The translations under genes and the position numbers were made by a program. DNA of 38,535 nucleotides, from the NCBI GenBank assembly GCA_937924445.1, contig CALDSX010000047.1:1-38535 (forward strand), written 5' to 3'. Shown piece after piece: positions 24,574 through 33,441 of the stretch. The notes below the pieces were generated by a model. It was not told the DNA's origin and ran no database searches. It worked only from the letters and a program-made list of their open reading frames with translations. Each line of letters starts with the position of its first letter. The stretch's first letter is position 1. This DNA comes from an uncultured Chthoniobacterales bacterium. Its GTDB lineage: Bacteria > Verrucomicrobiota > Verrucomicrobiia > Chthoniobacterales > CALDSX01.

Positions 24574-26474
24574 CAAACCGAGCAGGGAAGGGCGCGGGAG
24601 CGGTATTCCTCCCTCAAGCGGGTGATAAACTCCTGCAAAGGCAGAGCGCCTTCGTCGCCTTTGGCACGAGAGCGGACAGCTAAAGAACGGGTCTCAGCCT
24701 CGCGTCCACCGATGACGCAAAGATAAGGCACTTTGTCGAGTTGCCCCCGGCGGATTTTGGCCCCAAGTTTGTCCGAGGCAAAATCGGCTGTTACGCGCAG
24801 GCCGACCTTTTTCAATTCGTTGAGTGCTTCGTTGGCGAAAGCGGTTTGCGCGTCAGTAATCGGCAACAGGCGGATTTGTTCGGGTGCCAGCCAGAGCGGG
24901 AAGCTGCCGGCAAAATGTTCGATAAGGACACCGCAAAAGCGTTCCATTGAGCCGAAAGGCGCTCGATGGATCATAACCGGACGGTGGGGCTGATTATCCG
25001 GACCGGTGTAGGAGAGGTCAAACCGCAGGGGTAGATTGTAATCCACCTGCACAGTGCCGAGTTGCCACTCGCGGCCGATAACGTCTCGCACGACGAAGTC
25101 GATCTTGGGCCCGTAAAAGGCCGCTTCCCCGGGTTCCTCGGTGAAAGGCACACCAAGTGCGCGGGCGGCACTACGACAAGCCTCCTCCGCCTTGTCCCAA
25201 AGTTGGGGTGTGCCTGTATATTTGTTCGAATCCGGATCGCGCAACCCCACGCGAACACGGTAATCATTCATGCCCAGAGTGGTAAGCACGGTTCGCACGA
25301 GGCTCAGACAGCCAAGCAATTCGTCACCGACCTGTTCTTCGGTGCAAAAAATATGGGCATCGTCCTGAGTGAAACCACGCACACGTGTCATGCCGTTGAG
25401 TTCACCAGACTGTTCCCAACGGTAAACCGTGCCGAACTCTGCGAGACGCACCGGCAGGTCGCGGTAAGAACGCGGCTGCGACGCAAAAATTTTGATGTGA
25501 TGCGGACAATTCATCGGCTTAAGAAGAAAACCGTCCACCAACTGCTCGGCATCGCGCACACGATCCTGGCTGATGACTTCCGCTCCGGCGCGTTGATTAA
25601 CGCGTTCGGCAAATGCGGGCGAGACAGCCTCTAGCCGTGCGCTCAGTTCGGCACATGAACATCCATCATGAGCCAATGCCTCGAGTTGATCGGGATCCGC
25701 TATAGGTGGAAATTGGGAGTCTTTATAATAGGGGAAATGACCAGAGGTTTTGTAAAGAGCAAGCTTGCCAATGTGAGGCGTAAAAACCTGGCTGTAGCCT
25801 TGAGCTCGAAGCTCGGTCATGATGAAATCCTGCAGCTCCTGACGAATCACCGCCCCGGCTGGGGTCCAAAGCACAAGGCCCGGGCCAACATCCTCGTCTA
25901 TAACAAACAGTCGTAGGTCACGCCCTAGCTTACGGTGATCACGCTCTTTTGCCTGTTCGAGACGGGCAAGATACTCCGTCAATTCTTTATTCGAGGGGAA
26001 GGCCGTCCCGTAGATACGCTGAAGTTGTTTATTTTTCTCGTTCCCACGGTGATAGGCCCCGGCAACGGAAAGAAGTTTGAACGCCTTTAACGCGCCGGTG
26101 GAGCGGACATGCGTGCCAGCACAGAGATCGGTAAATTCTCCATTACGATAAAAGCTGATGGTTTCCCCCTCAGGGATATCTGCAAGACGACCAGCTTTGT
26201 AACGGGTCTGCCCGGTTTTTTCGATAATCGCCAATGCTTCCTCGCGGGAGACTTCAAGACGCTCGAAGGGTTGATTCTCCTCAGCCACCCTTTTCATTTC
26301 ATCTTCAATTCGCCTCAGATCCTCGGACGTTAACCGGTGGTCAAGGTCGATGTCATAGTAAAAACCGGTGTCTGTAGGTGGCCCGATATCAAGCTGAGCA
26401 TCTGGAAAAAGTCGCAAAACGGCGGTGGCTAGGATATGGGACGCGGAGTGGCGTAATTCTTGAAGAGGAGTCAT
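24573..26474 (-). CDS. thrS: Threonyl-tRNA synthetase
   Basis: This 633-residue class II aminoacyl-tRNA synthetase charges tRNA-Thr. It begins at the editing domain (HSASH near residue 9; later DLCAGTH), with no N-terminal TGS domain. The catalytic core follows: motif 2 YRWEQSGELNGMTRVRGFTQ, the zinc site (Cys in KPMNCPHH, His in DDAHIF, His in IHRAPFGSMERF) and the C-terminal anticodon-binding domain ending in GGREAETRSLAVRSR. Between SQFPPI and GFLLKPMNCPHH lies an insertion of about 56 residues (259-314) that ordinary bacterial enzymes lack. I start at the ATG at 26474; a TTG at 26483 adds three residues. It heads a four-gene chain of overlapping frames. No T-box was found upstream. Confidence 0.96.
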   Translation of the reverse strand: MTPLQELRHSASHILATAVLRLFPDAQLDIGPPTDTGFYYDIDLDHRLTSEDLRRIEDEMKRVAEENQPFERLEVSREEALAIIEKTGQTRYKAGRLADIPEGETISFYRNGEFTDLCAGTHVRSTGALKAFKLLSVAGAYHRGNEKNKQLQRIYGTAFPSNKELTEYLARLEQAKERDHRKLGRDLRLFVIDEDVGPGLVLWTPAGAVIRQELQDFIMTELRAQGYSQVFTPHIGKLALYKTSGHFPYYKDSQFPPIADPDQLEALAHDGCSCAELSARLEAVSPAFAERVNQRAGAEVISQDRVRDAEQLVDGFLLKPMNCPHHIKIFASQPRSYRDLPVRLAEFGTVYRWEQSGELNGMTRVRGFTQDDAHIFCTEEQVGDELLGCLSLVRTVLTTLGMNDYRVRVGLRDPDSNKYTGTPQLWDKAEEACRSAARALGVPFTEEPGEAAFYGPKIDFVVRDVIGREWQLGTVQVDYNLPLRFDLSYTGPDNQPHRPVMIHRAPFGSMERFCGVLIEHFAGSFPLWLAPEQIRLLPITDAQTAFANEALNELKKVGLRVTADFASDKLGAKIRRGQLDKVPYLCVIGGREAETRSLAVRSRAKGDEGALPLQEFITRLREEYRSRALPCSV

Positions 26475-26723
26475 AGGAAACAAAAAGGGGTCGGTTGCTG
26501 AGTGACGTTGCCAGAACCGGAGCTGCCTAAATTATGCGGCTTGTCACGCGACGCAAGAAGCCCTTAGCCATGTGGCTCCATTCGTTTCGGCACCCGGCAG
26601 AAGCCACCAACGTCGCACCCGCGATCATTGGCAACGCCCCTCTGGAGCTGCCGACAAATGGCTTTTGCGAAGCGCATCGTTACCTCAAGCACATTTTTCT
26701 GTTCTGATTTCTCGGAGGGGGGC

Positions 26724-29222
26724 TTATGACTCCGAGGAGGAGGCAGAAACAGCACCATAAACTTTCCGCGGTTTTGCTCCGTCCGCAGGCCCCACCACCC
26801 CGCGAGCTTCGAGAATATCCATAATACGAGCCGCCCGGGTGTAGCCGAGCCGCAGCTTCCGTTGCAGGAAGGATGTGGAGGCTTTTCCTTCAGTGCGAAC
26901 GATATCCACACATTTTGCGATCAACTCCTCGTCCTCATCGCCCCCGCCCTCGGCCTCTTCTTCGGATGACTCGTTCCCAGAAGCAAGAAGCCGCTCTTCC
27001 ATTCGTGGTTCGTAATCTGGAGGGCTTTGGGCATTAATGAAGGAGACGATGCGGCTGATTTCCTCCTCAGTGACAAGGGCACCCTGGGCGCGGATCATTT
27101 TTGACGTTCCGGGCGGCAGGTAGAGCATGTCGCCCTGGCCAAGGAGCCGTTCGGCACCGCCCTGGTCGAGAATAACCCTGCTGTCAATCTTCGTGGCAAC
27201 CTGAAACGCGATGCGTGTGGGAATGTTGGCTTTGATGACACCGGTGATGACCTCGACGCGCGGCGTTTGGGTAGCGAGGATCATATGAATACCAGCGGCC
27301 CTTGCTTTAGCGGTGATGCGAGAAATAGCACTTTCGACGTCAGCCTGGGCGGTCTGCATGAGATCGGCCAACTCGTCAATGACCACCACAATATACGGGA
27401 GGTGAGATGGCAACTCCTCGGCAACCTCCAGCACCGGCTCGGGTTCTGGTAACGGAAGTGTGAGTTGCGCTGAAGAGCCACTACTCGCCCCGTTACGATA
27501 AACAGCATGCCTTGGGTCAGCACCACCACGACGCGGTGATAGCCGTTGGAAAGCTCCCTTCTCAGCGAGGGCATTATATCCCTGAATGTTACGAACTTTG
27601 CAGCGACTGAAAAGCCGGTAGCGAGCCTCCATCTCCTCAATGATGACCCGGAGCGCGACAATAACCTTGCGGGTGTCGGTGATGACTGGCGCCAGCAGAT
27701 GGGGTAGTTCGTTATAGAACTGAAACTCCACCACCTTTGGATCTATAAGCAGCAGCCGGAGATCACGTGGATTAAACCGCAGCAACAGGCTGGCAAGAAT
27801 GGTGTTGATCGAGACACTTTTGCCGCTGCCGGTGGTGCCACCAATGAGCAGGTGCGGCATTCGGGCAAGGTCAGGAATAACTGTGCGGCCGTAGATATCT
27901 TTTCCAAGAGCAAGCGGGATAGCGATTTTTGGGTCGTTCCAGAGAGGATCCTCTGTCAGTTCCGCCATTCCAATACGCGCTTTGCGGCTGTTTGCGATTT
28001 CAATGCCCACGGTATCTTTGCCAGGAATAGGTGCGAGGATGTTAATACGCTCGGCGCTCGTCGCCCGAGCGAGGTCGCGCTCGAGACTGGCGATTTTGTC
28101 CACACGCACTCCGGTGGCCGGATAAAATTCAAAGCGGGTGATCGAAGGCCCACACGTGACCTCTCCCGAAGAACATTGAATACCAAACTCCGCCATTGTG
28201 CTGAGAAGCGTTTCGCGGATGGACTTTACCTCATCTTCGGGAATACGGCGCATTTCCTCTGGCTCTGCAGGATCGAGGAGATCGAGCGGGGGTAGCTTAA
28301 AACGCGGAAGCGCTTTGCGGCCACTAGTGAGCGGCAGAGCACCTGACTTCAGCAGCGGAAGTCGTGCGCCGTTGTTTTCGCGCATATCCTCCTCTGGAAA
28401 TTCGGTGATCTCCTCATGTTCGGGGGGAGTCGCCTCTTGGGGATCGATCCCCTCGGCCGCCAATTCCTCCTGGATGCGTTTCCGTTCGTTTTCGATAATG
28501 GCTTGTTGGATATCGAGTTGTTCAACCGGGGTGGCCCGCCGCATCTGATGCCGCAACCAGGCACCATAGCCTTCGAGGATCATGCCCCTCAAACCTCGCC
28601 AAAGACGAAACGGCGAGATGCCAAACGCGGGAAACAGCGACGCAACGTACAATCCCAAGCTTATGAGGAGCGAAAGATCTCGTCCAAGTGACTCTGCCAA
28701 CGGACCTGCAAGCGCACGGCCCAGCCACCCTCCCACCCCTTCGATGTGGCAGCGCTCAGGAAGATCATGGAGAAAAAACGGCTGTAGATCGAGCACCGTC
28801 ACACCTGAAAGTAGCAGAAGCAACGCAAAAGGTAATCTTGGCAGAATTGCCCAGTGCGGAGCTGCCAGACGAATAGCAGTAAATGCAACCAACAAAGCCA
28901 TCACAAGAACCGTGCCGGCACCGAAAAAAAACAGGTGGCTGCCAATGAGAGCAGCGCCTATTCCACCACCAAAAGTTGAGCTGGGGTTATTCGGCGGTTC
29001 AACTATGCTGAAAGGCACCCATGAGGGCAAGTCACCAGGCACATAGGTGATTAGGGCCAGAAATAAAATCGCCGTGTATGCGAAGACCAAAAGCGCACAG
29101 ACCTCTCCCAGCCCCGGTAGGTAACGGAGCGGGCCGGGAAGCCGGAACCTCGGGTGGCGCTTGGTAATTTGCACATGCAGAACATAAACTCTCGTTCTCG
29201 CAGTTTCAACGGTCCATGCCAA
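26724..29222 (-). CDS. ftsK: DNA translocase FtsK
   Basis: This 832-residue FtsK/SpoIIIE protein has four N-terminal transmembrane helices (about residues 40-200), a short acidic/Glu-rich linker, and a RecA-like motor with Walker A GGTTGSGKS (461-469) and Walker B VVVIDELADLM. The C-terminal winged-helix gamma domain (from DEELIAKCVDIVRTEG to VGPADGAKPRKVY) reads the KOPS orientation sequences in related proteins. It moves chromosomes during division and activates dimer resolution. An insert of about 50 residues (RRGGADPRHAVYRNG, then a Pro/Glu stretch) lies before Walker B. The start is uncertain: TTG at 29222, or GTG at 29174 giving VQITKRHPRFRLP; no in-frame ATG exists upstream of the helices. 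Confidence 0.95.
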   Translation of the reverse strand: MAWTVETARTRVYVLHVQITKRHPRFRLPGPLRYLPGLGEVCALLVFAYTAILFLALITYVPGDLPSWVPFSIVEPPNNPSSTFGGGIGAALIGSHLFFFGAGTVLVMALLVAFTAIRLAAPHWAILPRLPFALLLLLSGVTVLDLQPFFLHDLPERCHIEGVGGWLGRALAGPLAESLGRDLSLLISLGLYVASLFPAFGISPFRLWRGLRGMILEGYGAWLRHQMRRATPVEQLDIQQAIIENERKRIQEELAAEGIDPQEATPPEHEEITEFPEEDMRENNGARLPLLKSGALPLTSGRKALPRFKLPPLDLLDPAEPEEMRRIPEDEVKSIRETLLSTMAEFGIQCSSGEVTCGPSITRFEFYPATGVRVDKIASLERDLARATSAERINILAPIPGKDTVGIEIANSRKARIGMAELTEDPLWNDPKIAIPLALGKDIYGRTVIPDLARMPHLLIGGTTGSGKSVSINTILASLLLRFNPRDLRLLLIDPKVVEFQFYNELPHLLAPVITDTRKVIVALRVIIEEMEARYRLFSRCKVRNIQGYNALAEKGAFQRLSPRRGGADPRHAVYRNGASSGSSAQLTLPLPEPEPVLEVAEELPSHLPYIVVVIDELADLMQTAQADVESAISRITAKARAAGIHMILATQTPRVEVITGVIKANIPTRIAFQVATKIDSRVILDQGGAERLLGQGDMLYLPPGTSKMIRAQGALVTEEEISRIVSFINAQSPPDYEPRMEERLLASGNESSEEEAEGGGDEDEELIAKCVDIVRTEGKASTSFLQRKLRLGYTRAARIMDILEARGVVGPADGAKPRKVYGAVSASSSES

Positions 29223-29310
29223 GGTTCACTTAACTGTCGGCAGGACCGCCATCCGCCGGAACCAGACCTATCTTTCAGCAAAGAAAAGGCGTCGCCCCTC
29301 TCTTAGAATT

Positions 29311-29499
29311 TCAGGTGCGCAGAGCTTTCAGAGCTTTCTCATACCATCCCCGCGTGCTCACACAGACGTTGCAGACGGAAGGCATGACCGGCACCTCAAC
29401 AAGCACTCCCACAACAACGGCCAGCGCAGCGGGACTCGCGGGACCGAACAAGGTGATCGCCACCGCCACGGCTAGTTCAAAAAAGTTGCTCGCCCCGAT
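29311..29499 (-). pseudogene. Arsenite efflux pump ACR3, C-terminal remnant
   Basis: On the minus strand one frame reads [19 protein letters not shown] and continues into a [15 protein letters not shown]-like strand, then [13 protein letters not shown] and a stop at 29311-29313. [14 protein letters not shown] and [10 protein letters not shown] are hallmark sequences of the last helices of ACR3-type arsenite pumps. The upstream frame is closed by an in-frame TAA at 29500-29502 where homologues have an Ala/Met/Leu-rich helix, and nothing further matches. The scrap is the tail of a lost ars locus. It is truncated close to the palindrome at 29565-29614, so insertion-sequence activity may have removed the rest. 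Confidence 0.85.
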
Positions 29500-29564
29500 T
29501 TACGCACCCGCTCTGGCGACATTATGCCGGACTATGAATAATCTCATGAAAAAATAGACCAGAA

Positions 29565-29614
29565 GTAACTGCTCAGGTAGCCGCCCGCCTTGGGGCGGCC
29601 ACCTGAGCAGTTAC
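29565..29614. repeat. 50-bp palindrome matching the IS66 tip at 437-477
   Basis: The sequence begins GTAACTGCTCAGGTAGCCGC and ends with its near-exact complement, ACCTGAGCAGTTAC. The halves are inverted, with one mismatch and a short GCCTTGGG centre. Its left 41 bases are identical to the minus strand of 437-477. It therefore looks like two inverted tips of the same IS66-type element joined tail to tail with no transposase between. It sits in a 470-bp gap between ftsK and guaA. It could be a minimal non-autonomous relic or a remnant of element excision, and could fold into a strong hairpin in either transcript. Confidence 0.75.
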
Positions 29615-29695
29615 CAATACGGGAAATCATCTCAACCTGTCCGCGAACTAAACAACTCACACCACTTCAGCATCGACAAGTGGCAGCCATCCCTC

Positions 29696-31315
29696 TCACT
29701 CCCACTCGATTGTTGCAGGTGGTTTGCTCGATATGTCAAAGCAGACGCGATTAATGCCTCGCACCTCGTTGATGATGCGTGTCGAAATGCGGGCCAGCAG
29801 GTCGTAGGGCAGTCGGACCCAGTCGGCTGTCATGCCGTCCTGGCTTTCAACGACCCGAATCGCACAAGTGTTCTCGTAGGTCCGTTCGTCGCCCATAACG
29901 CCCACGCTACGGACTGGCAACAAGACGGCAAAAGATTGCCAAACTTTGTAATACCAATCCGCAGCCTTCATTTCACTGATGACGACTGTATCGGCCTCAC
30001 GCAGAATGCGCAAGCGTTCGGGGGTTACCTCCCCCAGGATGCGCACCGCCAGTCCGGGGCCGGGGAACGGTTGTCGCTGCACGACCTCGTGCGGGAGCCC
30101 CAGTTGCAGTCCCACCTGGCGCACTTCGTCTTTGAACAGCTGCCTCAGCGGCTCGATCAACTCAAACTTCATCCGCTCAGGCAGACCACCGACATTATGA
30201 TGGCTCTTAATTAATGCCGCCGGATTACCTGCAATAGCGACGCTCTCGATTACATCTGGATAGAGCGTTCCCTGGGCAAGGAACTTGTAGCCACCTCCTT
30301 CCCCCATCCCTCGCGTGCGACTGGCCAGTTGTCTCGCCGTCCCCTCAAACACGCGAATAAATTCGCGCCCAATAATTTTTCGCTTCCGCTCCGGCGAGAC
30401 GATACCTTTGAGTTTTGAAAGGAACTGCCTCCCGGCGCTGACCACTTTGAGACGAATACGAAAATTCTCTGCAAACACCCGACGCACAACATCCGCCTCA
30501 CGCGCACGCAGAAGGCCGTTGTCAACAAAAATGCAGGTCAATTGATTTCCTATCGCCTTATGCAGCAAAGCGGCGGTCACGGAGCTGTCTACTCCGCCAC
30601 TAAGCCCGAGAATGACGCGATGTCTGCCCACTCGCTCACGCAATCGCTCGCACGTTTGCTCGATAAAAGATCCCATCGTCCAATCCATCGTGCAGCCGCA
30701 AATGCCATGCACAAAGTTCTGGATGATCTCTTTACCACGCGGCGTATGCACCACTTCGGGATGAAATTGCAGCCCGAAAATGCGCTTTTTTACATGTTCA
30801 ATCGCGGCATTCGGGGAATGTTCCGTTGAGCCGATGGCACGAAATCCCCGTGGCAGCCTGGTAACCTTATCCCCGTGGCTGTTCCAGATGTCCACATGAC
30901 GCCCGAGTCCTTCAAAAAGCTGCGATTCCCCGCTCACATCGAGGAGACCAGGGCCATATTCACGACGGTCGGAATGTTCAACCTTCCCGCCCAGCAAATG
31001 TGCGACAAGTTGCAGTCCGTAGCAGATGCCAAGAATCGGTATGTCAAGCTCGAAGATTTTCGGATCAGGCTGTGGGGCCCCTTTAGAATAGACACTTGCC
31101 GGACCGCCCGATAGGATAATACCCCGGGGAGCTACCCGCCGAATTTCGGCTGCTTTGGTCCCAAACGGCATCACGAGCGAGTAAACAGAGCACTCACGCA
31201 CCCGCCGAGCGATAACCTGAGTATACTGCGACCCAAAGTCGAGAATCAAGATTGTTGATCCTTTGAAATCGTCCTGTTCTAAGGTAGGTTGTAAGTAAGG
31301 TTCTTTTTTCTTCAC
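29696..31315 (-). CDS. guaA: GMP synthase (glutamine-hydrolysing)
   Basis: This 539-residue enzyme makes GMP from XMP, the last step of guanine nucleotide synthesis. It has an N-terminal class I glutaminase domain with nucleophile Cys98 in GICYGLQ and His185/Glu187 in FHPEV. The ATP pyrophosphatase loop LSGGVDSSV (239-247) follows, with [15 protein letters not shown] and a C-terminal dimerisation domain ending in [11 protein letters not shown], the canonical guaA terminus. The start is GTG at 31315 with a short [12 protein letters not shown] extension before the first strand. No guaB lies in the window, so it is transcribed alone. Confidence 0.97.
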   Translation of the reverse strand: MKKKEPYLQPTLEQDDFKGSTILILDFGSQYTQVIARRVRECSVYSLVMPFGTKAAEIRRVAPRGIILSGGPASVYSKGAPQPDPKIFELDIPILGICYGLQLVAHLLGGKVEHSDRREYGPGLLDVSGESQLFEGLGRHVDIWNSHGDKVTRLPRGFRAIGSTEHSPNAAIEHVKKRIFGLQFHPEVVHTPRGKEIIQNFVHGICGCTMDWTMGSFIEQTCERLRERVGRHRVILGLSGGVDSSVTAALLHKAIGNQLTCIFVDNGLLRAREADVVRRVFAENFRIRLKVVSAGRQFLSKLKGIVSPERKRKIIGREFIRVFEGTARQLASRTRGMGEGGGYKFLAQGTLYPDVIESVAIAGNPAALIKSHHNVGGLPERMKFELIEPLRQLFKDEVRQVGLQLGLPHEVVQRQPFPGPGLAVRILGEVTPERLRILREADTVVISEMKAADWYYKVWQSFAVLLPVRSVGVMGDERTYENTCAIRVVESQDGMTADWVRLPYDLLARISTRIINEVRGINRVCFDISSKPPATIEWE

Positions 31316-31511
31316 AGAGTCTGCGCGGCGAGGTTAGTGGTTTAAGGGAATAACTAAGGCAGAGTCCGCCCCACGCGCAAGAGGTCAAAGAGTTTCGAAG
31401 ATAAATTGAAACGTCCGGGGCACCGGAACTCACGCGGGCATTCTTCGTCTGTGTCAAACTTGTCACAATCAACTTGTTGCCACAAACAATTCCCGGAGAA
31501 ATTCAATAATT

Positions 31512-32987
31512 ATGATGCACGAGAAGCCGCCCCAATCCGCCGCGCAACCCGATGAGTGCCAGCTGCTCACGAGGCGCGATTTTGTTCATAACAGTGTTCT
31601 GACTGCAGCCTCAGTCGGCGTCTTGCATCCGTTTGCGCTGGCAGCGCGTGAATCTCCCGCAATCATTTCCGGCCAGAAACCGCGTAACATCATTTTTTGC
31701 GTCTCGGATGGAATGAGCGCCGGCGTCTTGACTCTGGCGGAGAATTATTCGCTTTTAACCCGTGGGAGGGGCACGCAATGGCTTCAAATGGCAGCCTGTC
31801 GCGAGACGGTCCACGCATTGATGGACACCGCATCGGCCGATTCTCTGGTAACTGATTCGGCTGCTGCGTCCTCGGCATGGTCGTGCGGTGAGCGTGTTCA
31901 AAATGGTTCGCTTAATATCACCCCTGAAGGTAAAGAAAAGCAACCTATCGGCATGGCGATCCACGCCAAAGGCCGGAAATTTGGGCTCGTCACCACCGCC
32001 ACGGTCACTCACGCCACTCCAGCCGGATTCGCCGTCTGTCAGATGAATCGCGCCGATGAAGCTGAAATCGCCCTAAAATACCTTGGAGCCGTGGATGTGG
32101 TCCTCGGCGGCGGACGTGCGTTCTTTGATCCTGCCAAACGCAACGATCGCAAGGACTTATTCCAGACAGCTCGCGACAACGGTTACACCCTCTGCCTCAA
32201 TCGCCGAGAATTGCTGGATGCCACTGGGGCAGAGCGCCTCTTTGGCACGTTTTCCGATTCGCATCTCCCCTATGTCATCGATTTACCAAAAACTCCAGGT
32301 TTGGAAGAAACCATTCCCTCCTTGGCGGAAATGAGCCGGGTAGCCATCCAAGTGCTCAACCGTCATCCCGAAGGGTTTCTCCTGCAAATCGAAGGGGCAC
32401 GGATTGATCACGCAGCACACCAGAACGACATCGCGACTCTTCTGCGAGAGCAGCTTGCCTTTGATGATGCAGTAGCCGTCGCGCTCGAGTTTGCCGCGGC
32501 CTCGGAAGACACTCTTGTCATCGTCACTACAGACCATGGAAATTCCAACCCTGGCCTCATAGGTATGGGAGAAAACTACTCCCAAAGCACTCAGGCTTTC
32601 TTCAAAGTGACCGCTATCACAGAATCTTTCGATTCTATCATGCAATGGGGTCGGCAGCGAGCCAAAACCCGCGACGGACTTCAGTCTAATGAGCTGGAGG
32701 CAAGGATTTTTAACAGCCTTAAGATTCTGCCAAGCGAAGAAGAGCTTCCTCTGCTTCTTCAAGCCCTTCATGACAAACCAGTCGAGGATTTAAACCGGCA
32801 ACTCGGTTCCTTTTATGGTATTCTTGGGCAGATTACCGGGAACCACACCGGTGTTGAGTGGATTGGCAACTCTCATACCGCCGATCCAGCAATCCTGCAC
32901 GCTACAGGCCCCGGCGCCGACGAATTTCGCGGATGGATTCGGAATGACACCGTCGGACGCAAACTCTGCGCTCTGGCAGGTGTTTGA
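31512..32987 (+). CDS. Alkaline phosphatase (PhoA superfamily), Tat-exported
   Basis: This 491-residue periplasmic phosphomonoesterase carries a twin-arginine signal (TRRDFV at residues 20-25, followed by a hydrophobic stretch to about 45). The metal ligands and nucleophile are recognisable: Asp in CVSDGMSAG, Ser116 in TDSAAASSAW, the HATPAGF loop, IEGARIDHAAHQND, TTDHGNSNPG, and a final His in GNSHTADPA. It would release inorganic phosphate from organic phosphates. Tat export implies folding and metal loading in the cytoplasm. It is a single gene, divergent from guaA across 196 bp. A Pho-box could not be identified with confidence. A Shine-Dalgarno-like GGAGA lies rather far upstream of the ATG. 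Confidence 0.92.
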   Translation: MMHEKPPQSAAQPDECQLLTRRDFVHNSVLTAASVGVLHPFALAARESPAIISGQKPRNIIFCVSDGMSAGVLTLAENYSLLTRGRGTQWLQMAACRETVHALMDTASADSLVTDSAAASSAWSCGERVQNGSLNITPEGKEKQPIGMAIHAKGRKFGLVTTATVTHATPAGFAVCQMNRADEAEIALKYLGAVDVVLGGGRAFFDPAKRNDRKDLFQTARDNGYTLCLNRRELLDATGAERLFGTFSDSHLPYVIDLPKTPGLEETIPSLAEMSRVAIQVLNRHPEGFLLQIEGARIDHAAHQNDIATLLREQLAFDDAVAVALEFAAASEDTLVIVTTDHGNSNPGLIGMGENYSQSTQAFFKVTAITESFDSIMQWGRQRAKTRDGLQSNELEARIFNSLKILPSEEELPLLLQALHDKPVEDLNRQLGSFYGILGQITGNHTGVEWIGNSHTADPAILHATGPGADEFRGWIRNDTVGRKLCALAGV

Positions 32988-33281
32988 GCTTCCGAGCCTG
33001 GGATCCGAACTCTGCGACGAGTTGTTCCTCGCAGCAACGTCCAGCGCAGACGATCTATCCCGGATTGGCTTTGCAACTTTGAAACAAGGCCCACAAATTG
33101 AGGTTTGAGATTTTGAGCGCTTTAAGAGTTGTGTGGGAACGCCCATCCCGAAGCTGACGGTAGCAAGTGGCCGCGCAGCGCAGATCGAATAACTTTAAAT
33201 CTCTTACCGGCTCCCGCTCAGACGAGGAGTTGATGTTCTGGGAGTGGCGTTTGCCAAACTTAACTTTTTCTGATTGCCGCC

Positions 33282-33298
33282 TTGGCACGGGACATGCT
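33282..33298 (+). promoter_or_regulatory. Sigma-54 (RpoN) -24/-12 promoter of the nitrogen operon
   Basis: The sequence TTGGCACG-GGAC-ATGCT agrees with the sigma-54 consensus TTGGCACG-N4-TTGCW at all but one position. The invariant GG (-24) and GC (-12) lie exactly ten bases apart. Transcription would start near 33308-33310. It lies in the otherwise empty 454-bp region upstream of a nitrogen-compound importer operon, the kind of gene set that sigma-54 with an NtrC-type activator controls. No obvious NtrC site (TGCACC...GGTGCA) was found upstream; the activator may be different. This matches one site by eye, not a genome-wide scan. Confidence 0.75.
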
Positions 33299-33441
33299 CA
33301 TAAAGGCCTCTTGAGTTTTGTGGTAATAAAAAAGCACAAAAAAATATGAAGATACTCTTCCTTCGCTTCGCGCTTGCCAACACCGCGCGAAAAGAGGATC
33401 GCCAAAATACCATTCGAAAGAACCAACACTCATCAACGCAC

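Noticed and set aside
22332-24683. Forward frames opposite the SNF2 and thrS genes
   Set aside because: They show no family motifs and merely mirror the strong codon bias of the leftward genes.
26475-26723. T-box or other leader control ahead of thrS
   Set aside because: The conserved T-box antiterminator sequence is absent, and no convincing specifier hairpin could be drawn.
31452-31465. Two TGTCA copies upstream of the alkaline phosphatase, possible Pho box
   Set aside because: They are spaced 9 bp apart, not the 11 bp typical of Pho boxes, and the surrounding bases do not fit the consensus.
33012-33034. Hairpin CTGCGA...TCGCAG after the alkaline phosphatase
   Set aside because: The stem has only 6 bp with no T run following. 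It is too weak to call a terminator, and it does not match a guanidine riboswitch hairpin.
33299-33441. Guanidine riboswitch in the leader of the nitrogen importer operon
   Set aside because: The importer family is often under guanidine riboswitches, so I looked for the class I core and for paired ACGR-loop hairpins. None was seen.
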